From: Vibrio kanaloae
GTDB lineage: Bacteria; Pseudomonadota; Gammaproteobacteria; Enterobacterales; Vibrionaceae
DNA: 64,000 bases
Direction: 5' to 3'
Assembly (NCBI RefSeq): GCF_024347535.1
Contig: NZ_AP025497.1
Location: 2,294,001-2,358,000, forward strand
Shown: in pieces, positions 9,531 to 18,532 of the stretch
Numbering within the stretch: the stretch's first letter is position 1
Layout of the letters: every line of letters starts with the position of its first letter
Program-made: the position numbers and the translations under genes
The notes under the pieces: model-generated
Databases searched by the model: none
Told to the model about the DNA's origin: nothing
What the model saw: the letters and a program-made list of their open reading frames with translations, nothing else

Positions 9531-10397
9531 ATGGGTTCAACCAATCTACTAACTAAAGTTTGCGCTAAACCATCTAGACGAGTTTTGCTGAAGGCGATTC
9601 ATTTTGCACATGCCTCTACTCAATCCTTAAACATATACGCAGAAGATTATCGTCGTAGTGAAGAGCACACTTTCTTAGAATACCTAATCACACCCAAAGA
9701 AAGCGGCGCCCGATACAATGACTTTTTCATGCAATGGTGTCGTTCAATATTAGAAACAATAGAAGAGATTCACTCTGAACTAGAACTACCTATGATAGAA
9801 GTTAACTTTAACCTACTAGCGGGCAATAGTTGGGAACATGAATTGACTAAAGAACATCAGAATAACACTGGTTTCTTTCTTATTGATTATTCTAAAGGAA
9901 TTGTTGCACTCCAACTGCTTAGGGAGTTATCTCGTCAAGGCCGCGATATATTATTACTCACAGATATAAAATGGCCACAACCACTGAAAGTGGCTTCCGC
10001 CATCGATCCGCTTCACCGTAGCGATAAAAACGCAGAAATAGATAAGGAAATTATTGTTCGAAGCTTAGAGCTAAGTAAACGATTAAAAGCCAATATGTCA
10101 CTCGTTTACTGTCAGTACGTTGCCCCATACTTATATCGATACTCTAAGGACATTCTGAAACACCAAAAACAATCGATGACCGTTTTTCTTGAGACTAACA
10201 AATTTAATCACCTACCACTTCGATTAATAAAAGCGAACCCAGAAGAAGGTCTGCCAGACATTGTTAAATCAATGGGAGCTTCAATTCTAGTGCTAGGAGC
10301 TTGCAAGCGGACGGCTCTATCTCGTTACTGGTCAGGAAGTACCGTAGATGTGTTATTAGCAAACCCACCTTGTGACCTACTACTGGTTAGTAAGTAA
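9531..10397 (+). CDS. Universal stress protein, tandem/UspE-like
   Basis: About 288 aa, cytoplasmic. The second half is a clear Usp domain: a DPLHRSDKNAEIDKEI segment like UspE and a C-terminal GACKRTALSRYWSGSTVDVLL...CDLLLVSK nucleotide-loop region. The first half (SRRVLLKAIHFAHASTQS onwards) looks like a diverged second Usp domain. The glycine pattern of the ATP loop is imperfect, so ATP binding is uncertain. In-frame starts exist at 9519 (GTG), 9525 and 9531 (ATG). I chose 9531 because AGTGGA lies 7 bases before it. It converges with the deacylase/rimK pair. Confidence 0.85.
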   Translation: MGSTNLLTKVCAKPSRRVLLKAIHFAHASTQSLNIYAEDYRRSEEHTFLEYLITPKESGARYNDFFMQWCRSILETIEEIHSELELPMIEVNFNLLAGNSWEHELTKEHQNNTGFFLIDYSKGIVALQLLRELSRQGRDILLLTDIKWPQPLKVASAIDPLHRSDKNAEIDKEIIVRSLELSKRLKANMSLVYCQYVAPYLYRYSKDILKHQKQSMTVFLETNKFNHLPLRLIKANPEEGLPDIVKSMGASILVLGACKRTALSRYWSGSTVDVLLANPPCDLLLVSK

Positions 10398-10668
10398 ACA
10401 CACCAAAAACTTCAATACAGTTAACCTCTCGGCGTTAATTGTTTTGAAGCTAGCGATGAAGACCTCAAACAACTTCTGGTTTAATCAGAGTTGGGAAGTC
10501 GACCAAATAACTCTCATTTTTATATTTATCATTGGCTCTCGTAATGCCCGCTTATTTGATTCGCGTATTATATTTATGGCTCCGCCAAAGTGCATATCAG
10601 TAACTCCCTACAAACTTGGACCGCAGAACACACCCAACTGCCATTAACTTTTATCGTCGTCACCACCA
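10398..10668. other. Gene-free gap between convergent units
   Basis: 271 bases between the stress protein and the deacylase gene. An ORF of 91 codons starts inside the stress protein gene, but it has no homology I recognise and poor composition. No clear terminator hairpin is visible. Confidence 0.4.
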
Positions 10669-11700
10669 TCACAAGTCATCTTTAATTTCTCTCGAGGCCA
10701 CATCCTCAGATAACTTATCCATCTGCTGGGCTATCATTTCTTCATCTTCATCAAAATAAGCGATGTGGTACATAGCTTCGCCCTCCTGAATCAAAGGAAT
10801 GTTTTGCTTCCCGATAATGACACCGGTACGAGGTGCTATAATCACAGCCAACTCTTCTCCATAAGCACTACTAATGGTGGCCAGTTGATCACCTTTCTTT
10901 ACATAATCCCCCAGGTGATACTTATGTTTGACAATACCGCTGGCGCTTCCTCGCACCCATTGACTACCTCGGGCGATCACAGGTTCAGGCGCGTCACGTC
11001 TCGGGCGGCGGCCTTTACTAATCATATTAAGATGACGCAAGACACGTATGACTCCTCTCGTGCCCATTCGAATGGATGCCTCATCAAAACGCAGCGCCTC
11101 ACCTCCCTCGTACACAAGTACTTTCGTATTAGAGCTCGCTGCACAATCACGCAATGATCCATCAATCTCTTTCGAATGCAGTACCAAAGGTGCGCCAAAA
11201 GCCTTGGCCAGTTCTGCGGTTGCCTCATCCTCCACATTAGCCCGAATTTGAGGCAAGTTGGTTCGATGAATCGCTCCCGTATGCAAATCAATTCCGTACT
11301 GGCACTTTTCGATAATTTCGGTTCTAAAAATGTTAGCGACTCTTGCCGCCAGAGAGCCTTTAGGAGACCCAGGAAAACTGCGATTTAAGTCTCGGCGGTC
11401 TGGCAAATATCGACTTTGATGTATAACGCCATGAACGTTTACCATAGGAGCAAAGATAATTGACCCGCGAAGTACTTTAAAACGTTTCATGTTGATGATT
11501 CTGTGAACAATTTCGATACCATTCAGTTCATCGCCATGCACCGCGGCACTAATAAATATTGTAGGCCCATCTAGCTTCGCTCTCATAATGTAAACAGGCA
11601 GAGAAACCTCTCCATCTGTATATAACTTAGCTACAGGAAGCGCTATTTTCATTCGTTGACCAGGCAGTACACTGTAAGTGCCAATACACAAAGCTGACAT
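10669..11700 (-). CDS. Succinylglutamate desuccinylase/aspartoacylase-family zinc deacylase
   Basis: Predicted zinc-dependent hydrolase of the M14/AstE-AspA family that cleaves an amide bond of an acylated or glutamylated amino compound. 343 aa. Zinc ligands are visible: H55 and E58 in SAAVHGDELNG and H140 in IDLHTG. The substrate-binding Arg lies in RDLNRSFPG (R107) and the catalytic Glu in VYEGG (E198). The C-terminal about 90 residues form a biotinyl/lipoyl-like beta domain (GIVKHKYHLGDYVKKGDQ...APRTGVI). It follows rimK by 5 bases on the same strand, so the two are one operon. The exact substrate is unknown; reversal of RimK-type glutamylation is only an inference. Confidence 0.88.
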   Translation of the reverse strand: MSALCIGTYSVLPGQRMKIALPVAKLYTDGEVSLPVYIMRAKLDGPTIFISAAVHGDELNGIEIVHRIINMKRFKVLRGSIIFAPMVNVHGVIHQSRYLPDRRDLNRSFPGSPKGSLAARVANIFRTEIIEKCQYGIDLHTGAIHRTNLPQIRANVEDEATAELAKAFGAPLVLHSKEIDGSLRDCAASSNTKVLVYEGGEALRFDEASIRMGTRGVIRVLRHLNMISKGRRPRRDAPEPVIARGSQWVRGSASGIVKHKYHLGDYVKKGDQLATISSAYGEELAVIIAPRTGVIIGKQNIPLIQEGEAMYHIAYFDEDEEMIAQQMDKLSEDVASREIKDDL

Positions 11701-11705
11701 CGTCG

Positions 11706-12611
11706 TTAACCCTTACCGCGCGTTTTATTTGCGTGTAACTTTGCATTTTTTTCAATAAAATCATAAACCTTACCAGCAATATCTAAGTTAGTAGCCATCT
11801 CTATACCTTCAAGGCCTGGGGAGGAGTTCACTTCCATCACCATTGGCCCACTGTTAGCTCGAAGTAAATCTACCCCACAGAAGTTTAATCCCATGATTTT
11901 TGCAGCACTTACGGCGGTTTCTCTTTCTTCTTTAGTTAAACGAATAATTTCAGCTGAACCTCCACGATGTAAGTTAGAACGGAACTCTCCATCTGCCGCT
12001 TGTCGCTTCATAGCCGCAACAACTCGACCTCCAATAACAAGGCAACGAATGTCTGCTCCCCCTGATTCTTTTATGTATTCTTGAACCAATATGTTCGCTT
12101 GAAGCCCCATGAAAGCTTCAATGATGCTCTCTGCAGCTTTCGAAGTGTCAGCCAAAACCACACCAATACCTTGCGTACCTTCTAACAACTTAATAACGAG
12201 AGGAGCTCCCCCTACATTCTTGATTAAATCTTTAATGTTGTCCGGTTTACTTGCGAAGCCTGTTCTCGGTAGACCAATACCTTTGCGAGAAAGAAGCTGC
12301 AAAGAACGTAGCTTATCTCGGGATCGGCTAATCGCTACAGACTCATTGACGTTAAAAGTTCCCATCATTTCGAATTGTCTCGCTACTGCCGTACCGTAAA
12401 AAGTAATAGAGGAACCAATACGTGGTATCACAGCGTCGTAAAGAGGGAGCTCATTGCCTTTATAACGAACCGTAGGTCGACTACTCGTAATATCCATATA
12501 ACAATGCAGCGTATCAATCACATCAACTTCATGTCCTCGTTCAACCCCTGCCTCCACTAAGCGAGTGGTTGAGTATAATTTTGAATTTCTCGATAAGATG
12601 GCGATTTTCAT
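11706..12611 (-). CDS. rimK: RimK-type ATP-grasp glutamate ligase
   Basis: ATP-dependent ligase. In E. coli RimK adds glutamates to the C-terminus of ribosomal protein S6 and can make poly-glutamate. 301 aa, the standard length. The N-terminal domain starts [18 protein letters not shown]. The ATP-grasp core shows [19 protein letters not shown], and the Mg-binding [13 protein letters not shown] is near the C-terminus. It is first in a two-gene operon with the deacylase. The upstream gap is AT-rich with TATTATATAAC near 12645 as a possible -10, but no good -35. Confidence 0.92.
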   Translation of the reverse strand: MKIAILSRNSKLYSTTRLVEAGVERGHEVDVIDTLHCYMDITSSRPTVRYKGNELPLYDAVIPRIGSSITFYGTAVARQFEMMGTFNVNESVAISRSRDKLRSLQLLSRKGIGLPRTGFASKPDNIKDLIKNVGGAPLVIKLLEGTQGIGVVLADTSKAAESIIEAFMGLQANILVQEYIKESGGADIRCLVIGGRVVAAMKRQAADGEFRSNLHRGGSAEIIRLTKEERETAVSAAKIMGLNFCGVDLLRANSGPMVMEVNSSPGLEGIEMATNLDIAGKVYDFIEKNAKLHANKTRGKG

Positions 12612-12990
12612 TCTTATTTACCTTGTAAAAAAATGTAGTGCTCGTTATATAATAGATAGGATTCATCTTTTTCTTACACTTTGTTCGAGATAATTTGTAA
12701 AGCTAATGCATATTCAACTATTCAAAACCTTTGTCGTGTCTACCATATAAACGGCTCTCTGCACGTCGAATCGCCAATACTTGCACCTATCGCGCATGCG
12801 ATACACTAGAATAGACAGGTAATAACCTCTCAAGTGGTTTCTATTTGAAGTTGAATGACCGAGCCTTACTGGTACACCTGTTCGATTATTTATTAATATT
12901 TCTAGCTACAAATACGGACCACTTATGGGGGCCTATCGTTGTTGCTAAGGTAAACCTACAAAGTATCATCCTACCTCTACGTTCCACCCA
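12612..12990. other. Intergenic region upstream of rimK
   Basis: About 380 bases between rimK and the terminator of the next minus-strand gene. It should contain the rimK promoter. Only a short palindrome ATCGCGCATGCGAT near 12787-12800 stands out. I see no ORF, tRNA or sRNA that I can support. Confidence 0.4.
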
Positions 12991-12991
12991 A

Positions 12992-13018
12992 TAAAAAAAG
13001 CCAGCTTTCGCTGGCTTA
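12992..13018 (-). terminator. Intrinsic terminator of the winged-helix gene
   Basis: Stem AAGCCAGC/GCTGGCTT (12998-13005 with 13010-13017) with a T-run on the minus strand. The stem overlaps the stop codon of the gene. Confidence 0.9.
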
Positions 13019-13303
13019 TGCACTAAATCCAAGGCTTATTTCTATATCGCCTTTACGCTCTAAAACCCACTGACTATCAAATGGTCCCCAGTCGGATAAC
13101 TGGTAATAGCCATCATTATGACGTCGCCCATCTTGAACAAACATAAGTTCGATACCGATCCCCGGTAACGCCTTGAGTACATCTTGAATCGTACGACGAG
13201 GCCACCCCGTTTTTTCGATGAGTTTAGGCACATTTGGCCTATCAAGGCTTTCCACTAACAATGCTAAATATAGCCGCCTTGCAAAAACAGGACTCAACTC
13301 CAT
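13016..13303 (-). CDS. Small winged-helix DNA-binding-like protein
   Basis: 95 aa, unknown function. The N-terminal two thirds read as a winged helix-turn-helix: helices around FARRLYLALLVESLD and NVPKLIEKTGWPRRTIQDVLKALP, the latter a recognition-helix-like segment, then a beta wing (IELMFVQDGRRHNDGYYQLS). The ATG at 13303 has a perfect AGGAGGT Shine-Dalgarno; the GTG two codons upstream lies inside it. It is transcribed alone, with its own terminator. It may be a local regulator, but no target can be read from the sequence. Confidence 0.8.
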   Translation of the reverse strand: MELSPVFARRLYLALLVESLDRPNVPKLIEKTGWPRRTIQDVLKALPGIGIELMFVQDGRRHNDGYYQLSDWGPFDSQWVLERKGDIEISLGFSA

Positions 13304-13508
13304 TGACACCTCCTATATATGTGCAACTCAATTATTTCTTTTTTTGCTGACAACATGTTGAGGCTGATCAATAACTCTCCAATAGTGACATTTTCTTACC
13401 GTTTTTTTTCACTCTGTGAAATATTCATCACTCTATTTTGTCTGAGTTGTCGCTTCCTGATAGGATTCAATTCATAACAATGAAATAAAATCACCCAAAG
13501 GAAGAATA

Positions 13509-13856
13509 ATGACTATCACTATGTTTGGTATCCCAAATTGCGACACCATCAAAAAAGCAAAGAAATGGCTTGAAGCTGAAGGTATCGAGTTCGAATTTCA
13601 CGATTATCGCAAACAAGGCATCACCGAAGAGTTAGTAACAAACTTCTGTTCAGAGCTTGGTTGTGAGCTTGTGCTAAACAAACGTGGTACGACTTATCGC
13701 CAACTTTCTCAAGAGCAAAAAGACACATTAACGGAAGAAAAAGCCGTCACTCTGCTTGTTGAACAACCAGCAATGATTAAGCGCCCGATCTTAAAAGTCG
13801 ATGGCAAGCTTCATATTGGCTTCAAAGCTGACCAATACGCTGCTATTTTTGCGTAA
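13509..13856 (+). CDS. yffB: ArsC/Spx-family reductase-like protein (YffB type)
   Basis: 115 aa thioredoxin-fold protein of the ArsC family. The N-terminal motif is GIPNCDTIKKAKKWL with a single active-site cysteine (C11) and no CXXC. Downstream are the conserved KRGTTYRQL and KRPILKVDGK segments. YffB is the homologue that sits directly before dapE in enterics, and the same order is seen here. An AAGGAAGAATA Shine-Dalgarno precedes the start. It is probably glutathione-linked, with no known substrate; it is unlikely to be a true arsenate reductase. Confidence 0.9.
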   Translation: MTITMFGIPNCDTIKKAKKWLEAEGIEFEFHDYRKQGITEELVTNFCSELGCELVLNKRGTTYRQLSQEQKDTLTEEKAVTLLVEQPAMIKRPILKVDGKLHIGFKADQYAAIFA

Positions 13857-13969
13857 TCAGCAATTAGCGTAATAAGCAATTATTAGAACAGATAACAAAG
13901 CGTTGAACTTCCCCTGTTCAACGCCCGAAATTAATAACTAGACGTTTTATTTAAACAAGGAATTCAAGG

Positions 13970-15106
13970 ATGACAGATAGCCCAACTTTGGCTCTGGCAA
14001 AAGACCTCATTAGCCGTCAATCGGTAACCCCTGAAGACGCAGGCTGCCAAGACTTAATGATTGAACGCTTAAAAGCGCTCGGTTTTGAAATCGAAGTGAT
14101 GGTATTTGAAGATACGACGAACTTTTGGGCACGCCGTGGCACAGAAGCGCCTCTGTTTGCCTTTGCTGGCCACACTGATGTGGTTCCTGCTGGCCCAATT
14201 GAACAGTGGAGCACTAAGCCATTCGAACCGACTATCGTCGACGGTTTCCTTCACGGCCGTGGCGCAGCAGACATGAAAGGTTCTCTGGCTTCAATGATCG
14301 TTGCCGTAGAACAATTCATAGCTAAGCACCCAGATCACACAGGCTCAATCGGGTTCCTGATCACTTCAGATGAAGAAGGTCCGTTCATCAACGGTACGGT
14401 ACGAGTTGTTGAAGCGCTGATGGCGCGTGGTGAGAAAATCGACATGTGTATTGTGGGTGAACCATCGAGCACAGAGTATGTGGGTGATGTTGTGAAGAAC
14501 GGCCGCCGTGGCTCTATTACAGGCGACCTAACGATTAAAGGGACACAAGGGCATGTTGCCTACCCTCACCTAGCAAACAACCCAGTACACAGCTCTTTGC
14601 TTGCTATCAATGAGCTGGCAACAACTGAGTGGGACCAAGGTAACGATTACTTCCCGCCAACCAGTTTCCAAATTCCAAATGTAAGTGCAGGTACTGGCGC
14701 GTCAAACGTGATCCCTGGTGAGTTTAATGTTCAGTTTAACCTGCGTTTTAGTACCGAGTTAAGCAACGACATCATCGTTGAACGAATCACAACAACACTC
14801 GACAAGTATGATTTCGAATACGACCTTAAGTGGACATTCAATGGCGACCCGTTCTTAACAGACGCAGGTTCACTGCTTGATGCTATTGTCGATGCAGTAG
14901 GTCACGTCAATGATGTGAAACCAGCTCTTCTAACGACTGGTGGTACATCTGATGGTCGCTTTATTGCGCGCATGAGCGGACAAGTGGTAGAGCTAGGGCC
15001 AGTGAATGCAACGATTCACAAGGTTAATGAATGTGTGAAAGTGGCTGATTTAGAGAAACTAACCGACATGTACGAAAGAACATTAGTGAACCTGTTCGCT
15101 AAATAG
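13970..15106 (+). CDS. dapE: Succinyl-diaminopimelate desuccinylase
   Basis: Di-zinc M20-family hydrolase that makes LL-diaminopimelate and succinate in the lysine/peptidoglycan precursor pathway. 378 aa. Metal and catalytic residues: H68 and D70 in [11 protein letters not shown]101 in GRGAADMKG, and E135/E136 in TSDEEGP. The C-terminal histidine lies in ATIHKVNE. The start has AAGGATG-type spacing to GGAATTCAAGG. It follows yffB by about 110 bases. Complete, with no anomaly. Confidence 0.97.
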   Translation: MTDSPTLALAKDLISRQSVTPEDAGCQDLMIERLKALGFEIEVMVFEDTTNFWARRGTEAPLFAFAGHTDVVPAGPIEQWSTKPFEPTIVDGFLHGRGAADMKGSLASMIVAVEQFIAKHPDHTGSIGFLITSDEEGPFINGTVRVVEALMARGEKIDMCIVGEPSSTEYVGDVVKNGRRGSITGDLTIKGTQGHVAYPHLANNPVHSSLLAINELATTEWDQGNDYFPPTSFQIPNVSAGTGASNVIPGEFNVQFNLRFSTELSNDIIVERITTTLDKYDFEYDLKWTFNGDPFLTDAGSLLDAIVDAVGHVNDVKPALLTTGGTSDGRFIARMSGQVVELGPVNATIHKVNECVKVADLEKLTDMYERTLVNLFAK

Positions 15107-15151
15107 TCTTTCATCAGCGATTCATAGCATCTAATTATTGAGAGGCACGTT

Positions 15152-15826
15152 ATGACACCAGAGCAGCTTACCGGACAATCAGATTCTCATCTGGAACCCA
15201 ACCTGATTGGCACCAAGACCTTCTTGGTCCACCGTAAGGTTAAGGATGATCTGAACAATTTGATTGAAGCTGCTCAGCTCGCTGGTTTTAAAATGGAGAT
15301 TGCCAGTGGCTTTCGCGACTATGAAAGGCAATCTCTGATTTGGAACCGTAAGTTTTCTGGCGAAGCTCCGATATTAGATTCAGAAAGCCAACCTCTTGAT
15401 GCTTCAACACTGACTGAACATCAAAAACTATCGGCTATCCTGAGGTGGTCTGCACTTCCCGGTGCGAGTCGTCATCATTGGGGTTGTGACTTCGATGTCT
15501 TTGCTCGCAACCACTTACCTGAAGACATACAGCTGCAATTAGAACCATGGGAATACCTTACTGGCCACCAGCAAGCGTTTTACCAATGGTTATCTGTTCA
15601 TGCTGCGCAATTTGGGTTCTTCTTTCCTTACAGTAAAGACCTGGGTGGTGTGGCGATAGAGCCTTGGCATATTAGCCACCGTGAGGTTTCGGAGTCGTGT
15701 TTATCACAGTTATCTCCCACTTTACTTGGCAAGCAACTCCAATCTAAGCCAATATTAGGGTATAGGATTATTATGGAGCAGCTAGACGAGATCTACGCGC
15801 GCTTCGTAGCGAACATCAGCCATTAG
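15152..15826 (+). CDS. M15-family D-Ala-D-Ala / LD-carboxypeptidase-like protein
   Basis: 224 aa zinc peptidase of the VanY/LdcB (M15) family. Signature motifs: an N-terminal ASGFRDYERQ, the zinc site ASRHHWGCDFDVF (His and Asp ligands), and the last His in EPWHIS. No signal peptide or membrane helix is visible, so the protein is predicted cytoplasmic. That would fit trimming of recycled murein peptides rather than periplasmic murein. A GAGG Shine-Dalgarno is 7 bases upstream. It lies 45 bases after dapE and 8 bases before the DUF2897 gene, probably one operon. Confidence 0.87.
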   Translation: MTPEQLTGQSDSHLEPNLIGTKTFLVHRKVKDDLNNLIEAAQLAGFKMEIASGFRDYERQSLIWNRKFSGEAPILDSESQPLDASTLTEHQKLSAILRWSALPGASRHHWGCDFDVFARNHLPEDIQLQLEPWEYLTGHQQAFYQWLSVHAAQFGFFFPYSKDLGGVAIEPWHISHREVSESCLSQLSPTLLGKQLQSKPILGYRIIMEQLDEIYARFVANISH

Positions 15827-15834
15827 GAGCGCTT

Positions 15835-16044
15835 ATGTTGGAATGGCTTACAAACCCTTGGGTTATCATCATCATCGTGGTTAGCGTCGTGGTGGGTAAT
15901 ATCGCAGCTCTTAAACAGACCGCCAATATGGACCTGACAGGTCGTGGTAAAACAGAGCGAGATTTAGATAAGCTCAATCACTTAGAAAAGCAGAATCAAG
16001 AGAAGGATCAAAAAGAAGAGTCATCGGATAACAAAGACGCTTAA
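15835..16044 (+). CDS. DUF2897 small membrane protein
   Basis: 69 aa. One N-terminal membrane helix (PWVIIIIVVSVVVGNIAAL) and a charged, Lys/Glu/Asp-rich cytoplasmic tail, the DUF2897 arrangement. It has a clear AGGAG Shine-Dalgarno, follows the M15 gene by 8 bases and is followed by a shared terminator. Function unknown. Confidence 0.85.
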   Translation: MLEWLTNPWVIIIIVVSVVVGNIAALKQTANMDLTGRGKTERDLDKLNHLEKQNQEKDQKEESSDNKDA

Positions 16045-16138
16045 CCTGTGGCTCTGATGGCTTGATAATTTCGATAGCTTTGTGATTTGGGTGGCTTTGC
16101 CTGATTTTAGAATAAGCCGCTGACTTATAAACGAACAT

Positions 16139-16171
16139 AAAAAAAGAGGACACAATGTGTCCTCTTTTTTA
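16139..16171. terminator. Bidirectional terminator between DUF2897 gene and bamC
   Basis: Near-perfect palindrome with core GAGGACACA/TGTGTCCTC, flanked by A-run and T-run, so it can serve both converging genes. Confidence 0.93.
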
Positions 16172-16185
16172 TTAGCTAAAGCTAA

Positions 16186-17232
16186 TCATTCAGCATTCGT
16201 CTCATTGTCATCTTTGGTTTGGTCAGCAACGTGTGCTAGTACCGGTACCATTGATTTAAGTAGCTCTTCTTCTACTGGCTTACCTGATGTATCCGTTACG
16301 TTGATCGACGTACGGTTACCAAGATCACCAAATAAGAAGGTGTAAGTACCTGGCGCTAAATCGATAGGTTGTAGGCCAATCTCTTCCCAGAATTCATCAT
16401 CTGGCGCGGCGTACTTCGCCTTCACCGTACCTTGAGATTGGTTACGCTCTTCAAGATCAAAGCCCATCGTAGGCAACAAACTAGGCAAACGCTGCCACAA
16501 TACATTATATGGTGTACGAGCAATGATCACAGGGAAGCCACTGCGGTCAGCACCCATTGAGATTGGAATACGCTTCACCAACTCTTGTGCTTTCAGCGCT
16601 GCTTCTGCACGAAGATTTTCATCGTATTTAGCCATGACCAAGTTGGTCAGGAACGCGTTATAGCGCTCTTTATTGGTTGCTGTTACCGGCTTCTCTTCAG
16701 TACCTTCACGCCAATCAATGAGGTTAATCTTGAAGCCATGGCGGTTGTTTGCTTGGAAACGAGAGATAGAGTAACGGCTGCCAATCTCTACTTCTTCATC
16801 TTCAGAAACCCAAGTTACCCAATCGGTCTCAATCTCATTCTCTGACTGTTCACGAATGCCAATCCCACGCTGAGCTAGCATGTCTACTGCCGTTTGCCAC
16901 ACTCGGTCTGCTTCTTCAGCACGAAGGAGCCATAGTGTTACTTCACCATTTTGACGCTCAGTACGAGCACCAGGTATCAGCTCAAGTACTTGTTGCGGTG
17001 GACGAATATCCACTTCACGACCTGTACCACCACTAAATTCGCCGCTTGGAATGTCAAAATTTGGGTAGAACTGAGGCTGAGCATCTTCTGGCAATTGCCA
17101 TTGTGAAAACTCAGGTGTTTCTAAGTATTCGAAATCATCTTTGGCCTGCCGACGTTGAGTCGGACTGCCAGAACATGCTGTAAGAACAAAAACAGCCAGT
17201 GACCCAATCACTAGCTGGTGAGAATACTTCAT
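16186..17232 (-). CDS. bamC: Outer-membrane assembly lipoprotein BamC
   Basis: Lipoprotein subunit of the BAM complex that folds outer-membrane beta-barrels. 348 aa. The signal peptide ends with lipobox LTAC, followed by SGSPTQRRQ, so C20 would be acylated. The unstructured N-terminal segment (YLETPEFSQWQLPED) that binds BamD is present. Two helix-grip domains follow, near residues 90-210 and 220-330. It is directly downstream of dapA with a hairpin in the 48-base gap, as in enterics. An AGGAG Shine-Dalgarno is present. Confidence 0.95.
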   Translation of the reverse strand: MKYSHQLVIGSLAVFVLTACSGSPTQRRQAKDDFEYLETPEFSQWQLPEDAQPQFYPNFDIPSGEFSGGTGREVDIRPPQQVLELIPGARTERQNGEVTLWLLRAEEADRVWQTAVDMLAQRGIGIREQSENEIETDWVTWVSEDEEVEIGSRYSISRFQANNRHGFKINLIDWREGTEEKPVTATNKERYNAFLTNLVMAKYDENLRAEAALKAQELVKRIPISMGADRSGFPVIIARTPYNVLWQRLPSLLPTMGFDLEERNQSQGTVKAKYAAPDDEFWEEIGLQPIDLAPGTYTFLFGDLGNRTSINVTDTSGKPVEEELLKSMVPVLAHVADQTKDDNETNAE

Positions 17233-17244
17233 TTATACTCCTAA

Positions 17245-17267
17245 ATGCCGAAGGTTCGCTTCGGCAT
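17245..17267 (-). terminator. Hairpin in the dapA-bamC gap
   Basis: Perfect 9-bp stem ATGCCGAAG/CTTCGGCAT with a 5-base loop, followed on the minus strand by only TTTA. Likely a weak attenuator or mRNA end between co-transcribed dapA and bamC. Confidence 0.6.
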
Positions 17268-17280
17268 CACTTCATACGTT

Positions 17281-18159
17281 TTAGTAAATACACGCTTCAG
17301 TCATTGCTTGAGCAACAACAGGTTGAGCTGGTTCTGACAGTTCAGTCAGCGGTAGACGTAAGCCACCTTCAGCAATCAGACCCATTTTATGAACCGCCCA
17401 TTTTACGGGAATAGGGTTAGACTCAACGAACAAATTCTTATGTAGAGGCATCAAACGTTCATTGATCGCTTCTGCTTCTTCAAACTTACCTTGTTTCGCT
17501 AGTTTGAACATGGTTGCCATATCAGCGGCTGCAACATTGTTGGTTACAGAGATCACGCCGTTGCCACCACGCTTCACAAATTCTAAACCTGTTAAGTCAT
17601 CACCACTTAGTAAGATAAAGTCTTCGCCACAAAGTTCACGGTGAATTGCAATTCTGTCGAGATCACCCGTCGCATCTTTAAGTGCAACGATGTTTTCGAT
17701 CTCAGAGAGGCGAGCAACCGTTTCTGGTAACAAGTCAACGGCAGTTCGGCCCGGTACATTGTAAAGAATCTGAGGAACGTCACTCACTTCAGCAATCGCT
17801 TTGTAGTGCTGGTACAAACCTTCTTGAGTCGGTTTGTTGTAGTAAGGCGTCACACTCAAACAACCAGCAATGCCAGAACCATTTAATAAACGGCTGAATA
17901 GCACTGACTCGTGAGTTGCGTTTGCACCCGTACCAGCGATAACAGGAATACGACCATCAGCAAATTCAACGATCTTATTGACGACTTTGACATGCTCTTC
18001 AATTGTGAGTGTTGAAGACTCACCAGTTGTGCCAACCGCAACCAGACCATCACTACCTGCAGCAACATGGTGCTCAACTAACTTTTTAAGGCTGTCGAAA
18101 TCCACTTCACCATCTGTATTAAATGGCGTAACTAGCGCAACGATACTTCCTGAAAACAT
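17281..18159 (-). CDS. dapA: 4-hydroxy-tetrahydrodipicolinate synthase
   Basis: Condenses pyruvate with aspartate semialdehyde, the first committed step to diaminopimelate and lysine. 292 aa TIM barrel. The Schiff-base lysine is K161 in VALKDATGD, and Y133 in ILYNVPGRT completes the triad with the TTGE region (residues 44-47). The frame is open to 18216, but the family start [13 protein letters not shown] is at 18159 with GGGAGA upstream. First gene of dapA-bamC. Confidence 0.97.
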   Translation of the reverse strand: MFSGSIVALVTPFNTDGEVDFDSLKKLVEHHVAAGSDGLVAVGTTGESSTLTIEEHVKVVNKIVEFADGRIPVIAGTGANATHESVLFSRLLNGSGIAGCLSVTPYYNKPTQEGLYQHYKAIAEVSDVPQILYNVPGRTAVDLLPETVARLSEIENIVALKDATGDLDRIAIHRELCGEDFILLSGDDLTGLEFVKRGGNGVISVTNNVAAADMATMFKLAKQGKFEEAEAINERLMPLHKNLFVESNPIPVKWAVHKMGLIAEGGLRLPLTELSEPAQPVVAQAMTEACIY

Positions 18160-18532
18160 GTCTATCTCCCTTAATTTATTCTTTTTGCATGTTACTGTAA
18201 GCCAATCAATAAACACAAGACATTAAAGTGGCTTAGCGGCAACATCTGCAGTAAATATTGTCGTATGTTTGAGGTAAAACGACTTCTAACGGCGTTATAC
18301 CTGAAATTTGGGCAACCTGCGCTCAATCTAGCGGAAAGCCTATCGCCGGATGTCAGTAGCAAGTAAGCTGTGGTCTCACTCTGCCATCTCAATTTTAACG
18401 CTCTCGATATTCCAATCATTTGTTGCCAGTAAGACGCAAGATGCCTCATAAAAAGCCCCGCCCATACGCTTATTCCTCAGGCTAACTGTGCTAACATGCA
18501 AACATCAATGGAATATTTAGAGACGTGATTTT
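18160..18532. other. Divergent intergenic region between dapA and gcvR
   Basis: 373 bases that must contain both promoters. A minus-strand ORF of 85 codons overlaps it but lacks a Shine-Dalgarno and any family signature. No tRNA or sRNA can be supported. Confidence 0.4.

Noticed and set aside
10372..10647. 91-codon ORF after the universal stress protein
   Set aside because: It begins inside the stress protein gene in another frame, has no convincing ribosome site and no recognisable domain.
12700..12990. Small RNA or tRNA in the gap upstream of rimK
   Set aside because: No cloverleaf, no strong hairpin plus U-run of its own and no clear promoter can be seen; the only terminator belongs to the winged-helix gene.
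18192..18449. 85-codon minus-strand ORF in the dapA-gcvR gap
   Set aside because: It overlaps the dapA promoter region, has no Shine-Dalgarno and shows no family pattern.
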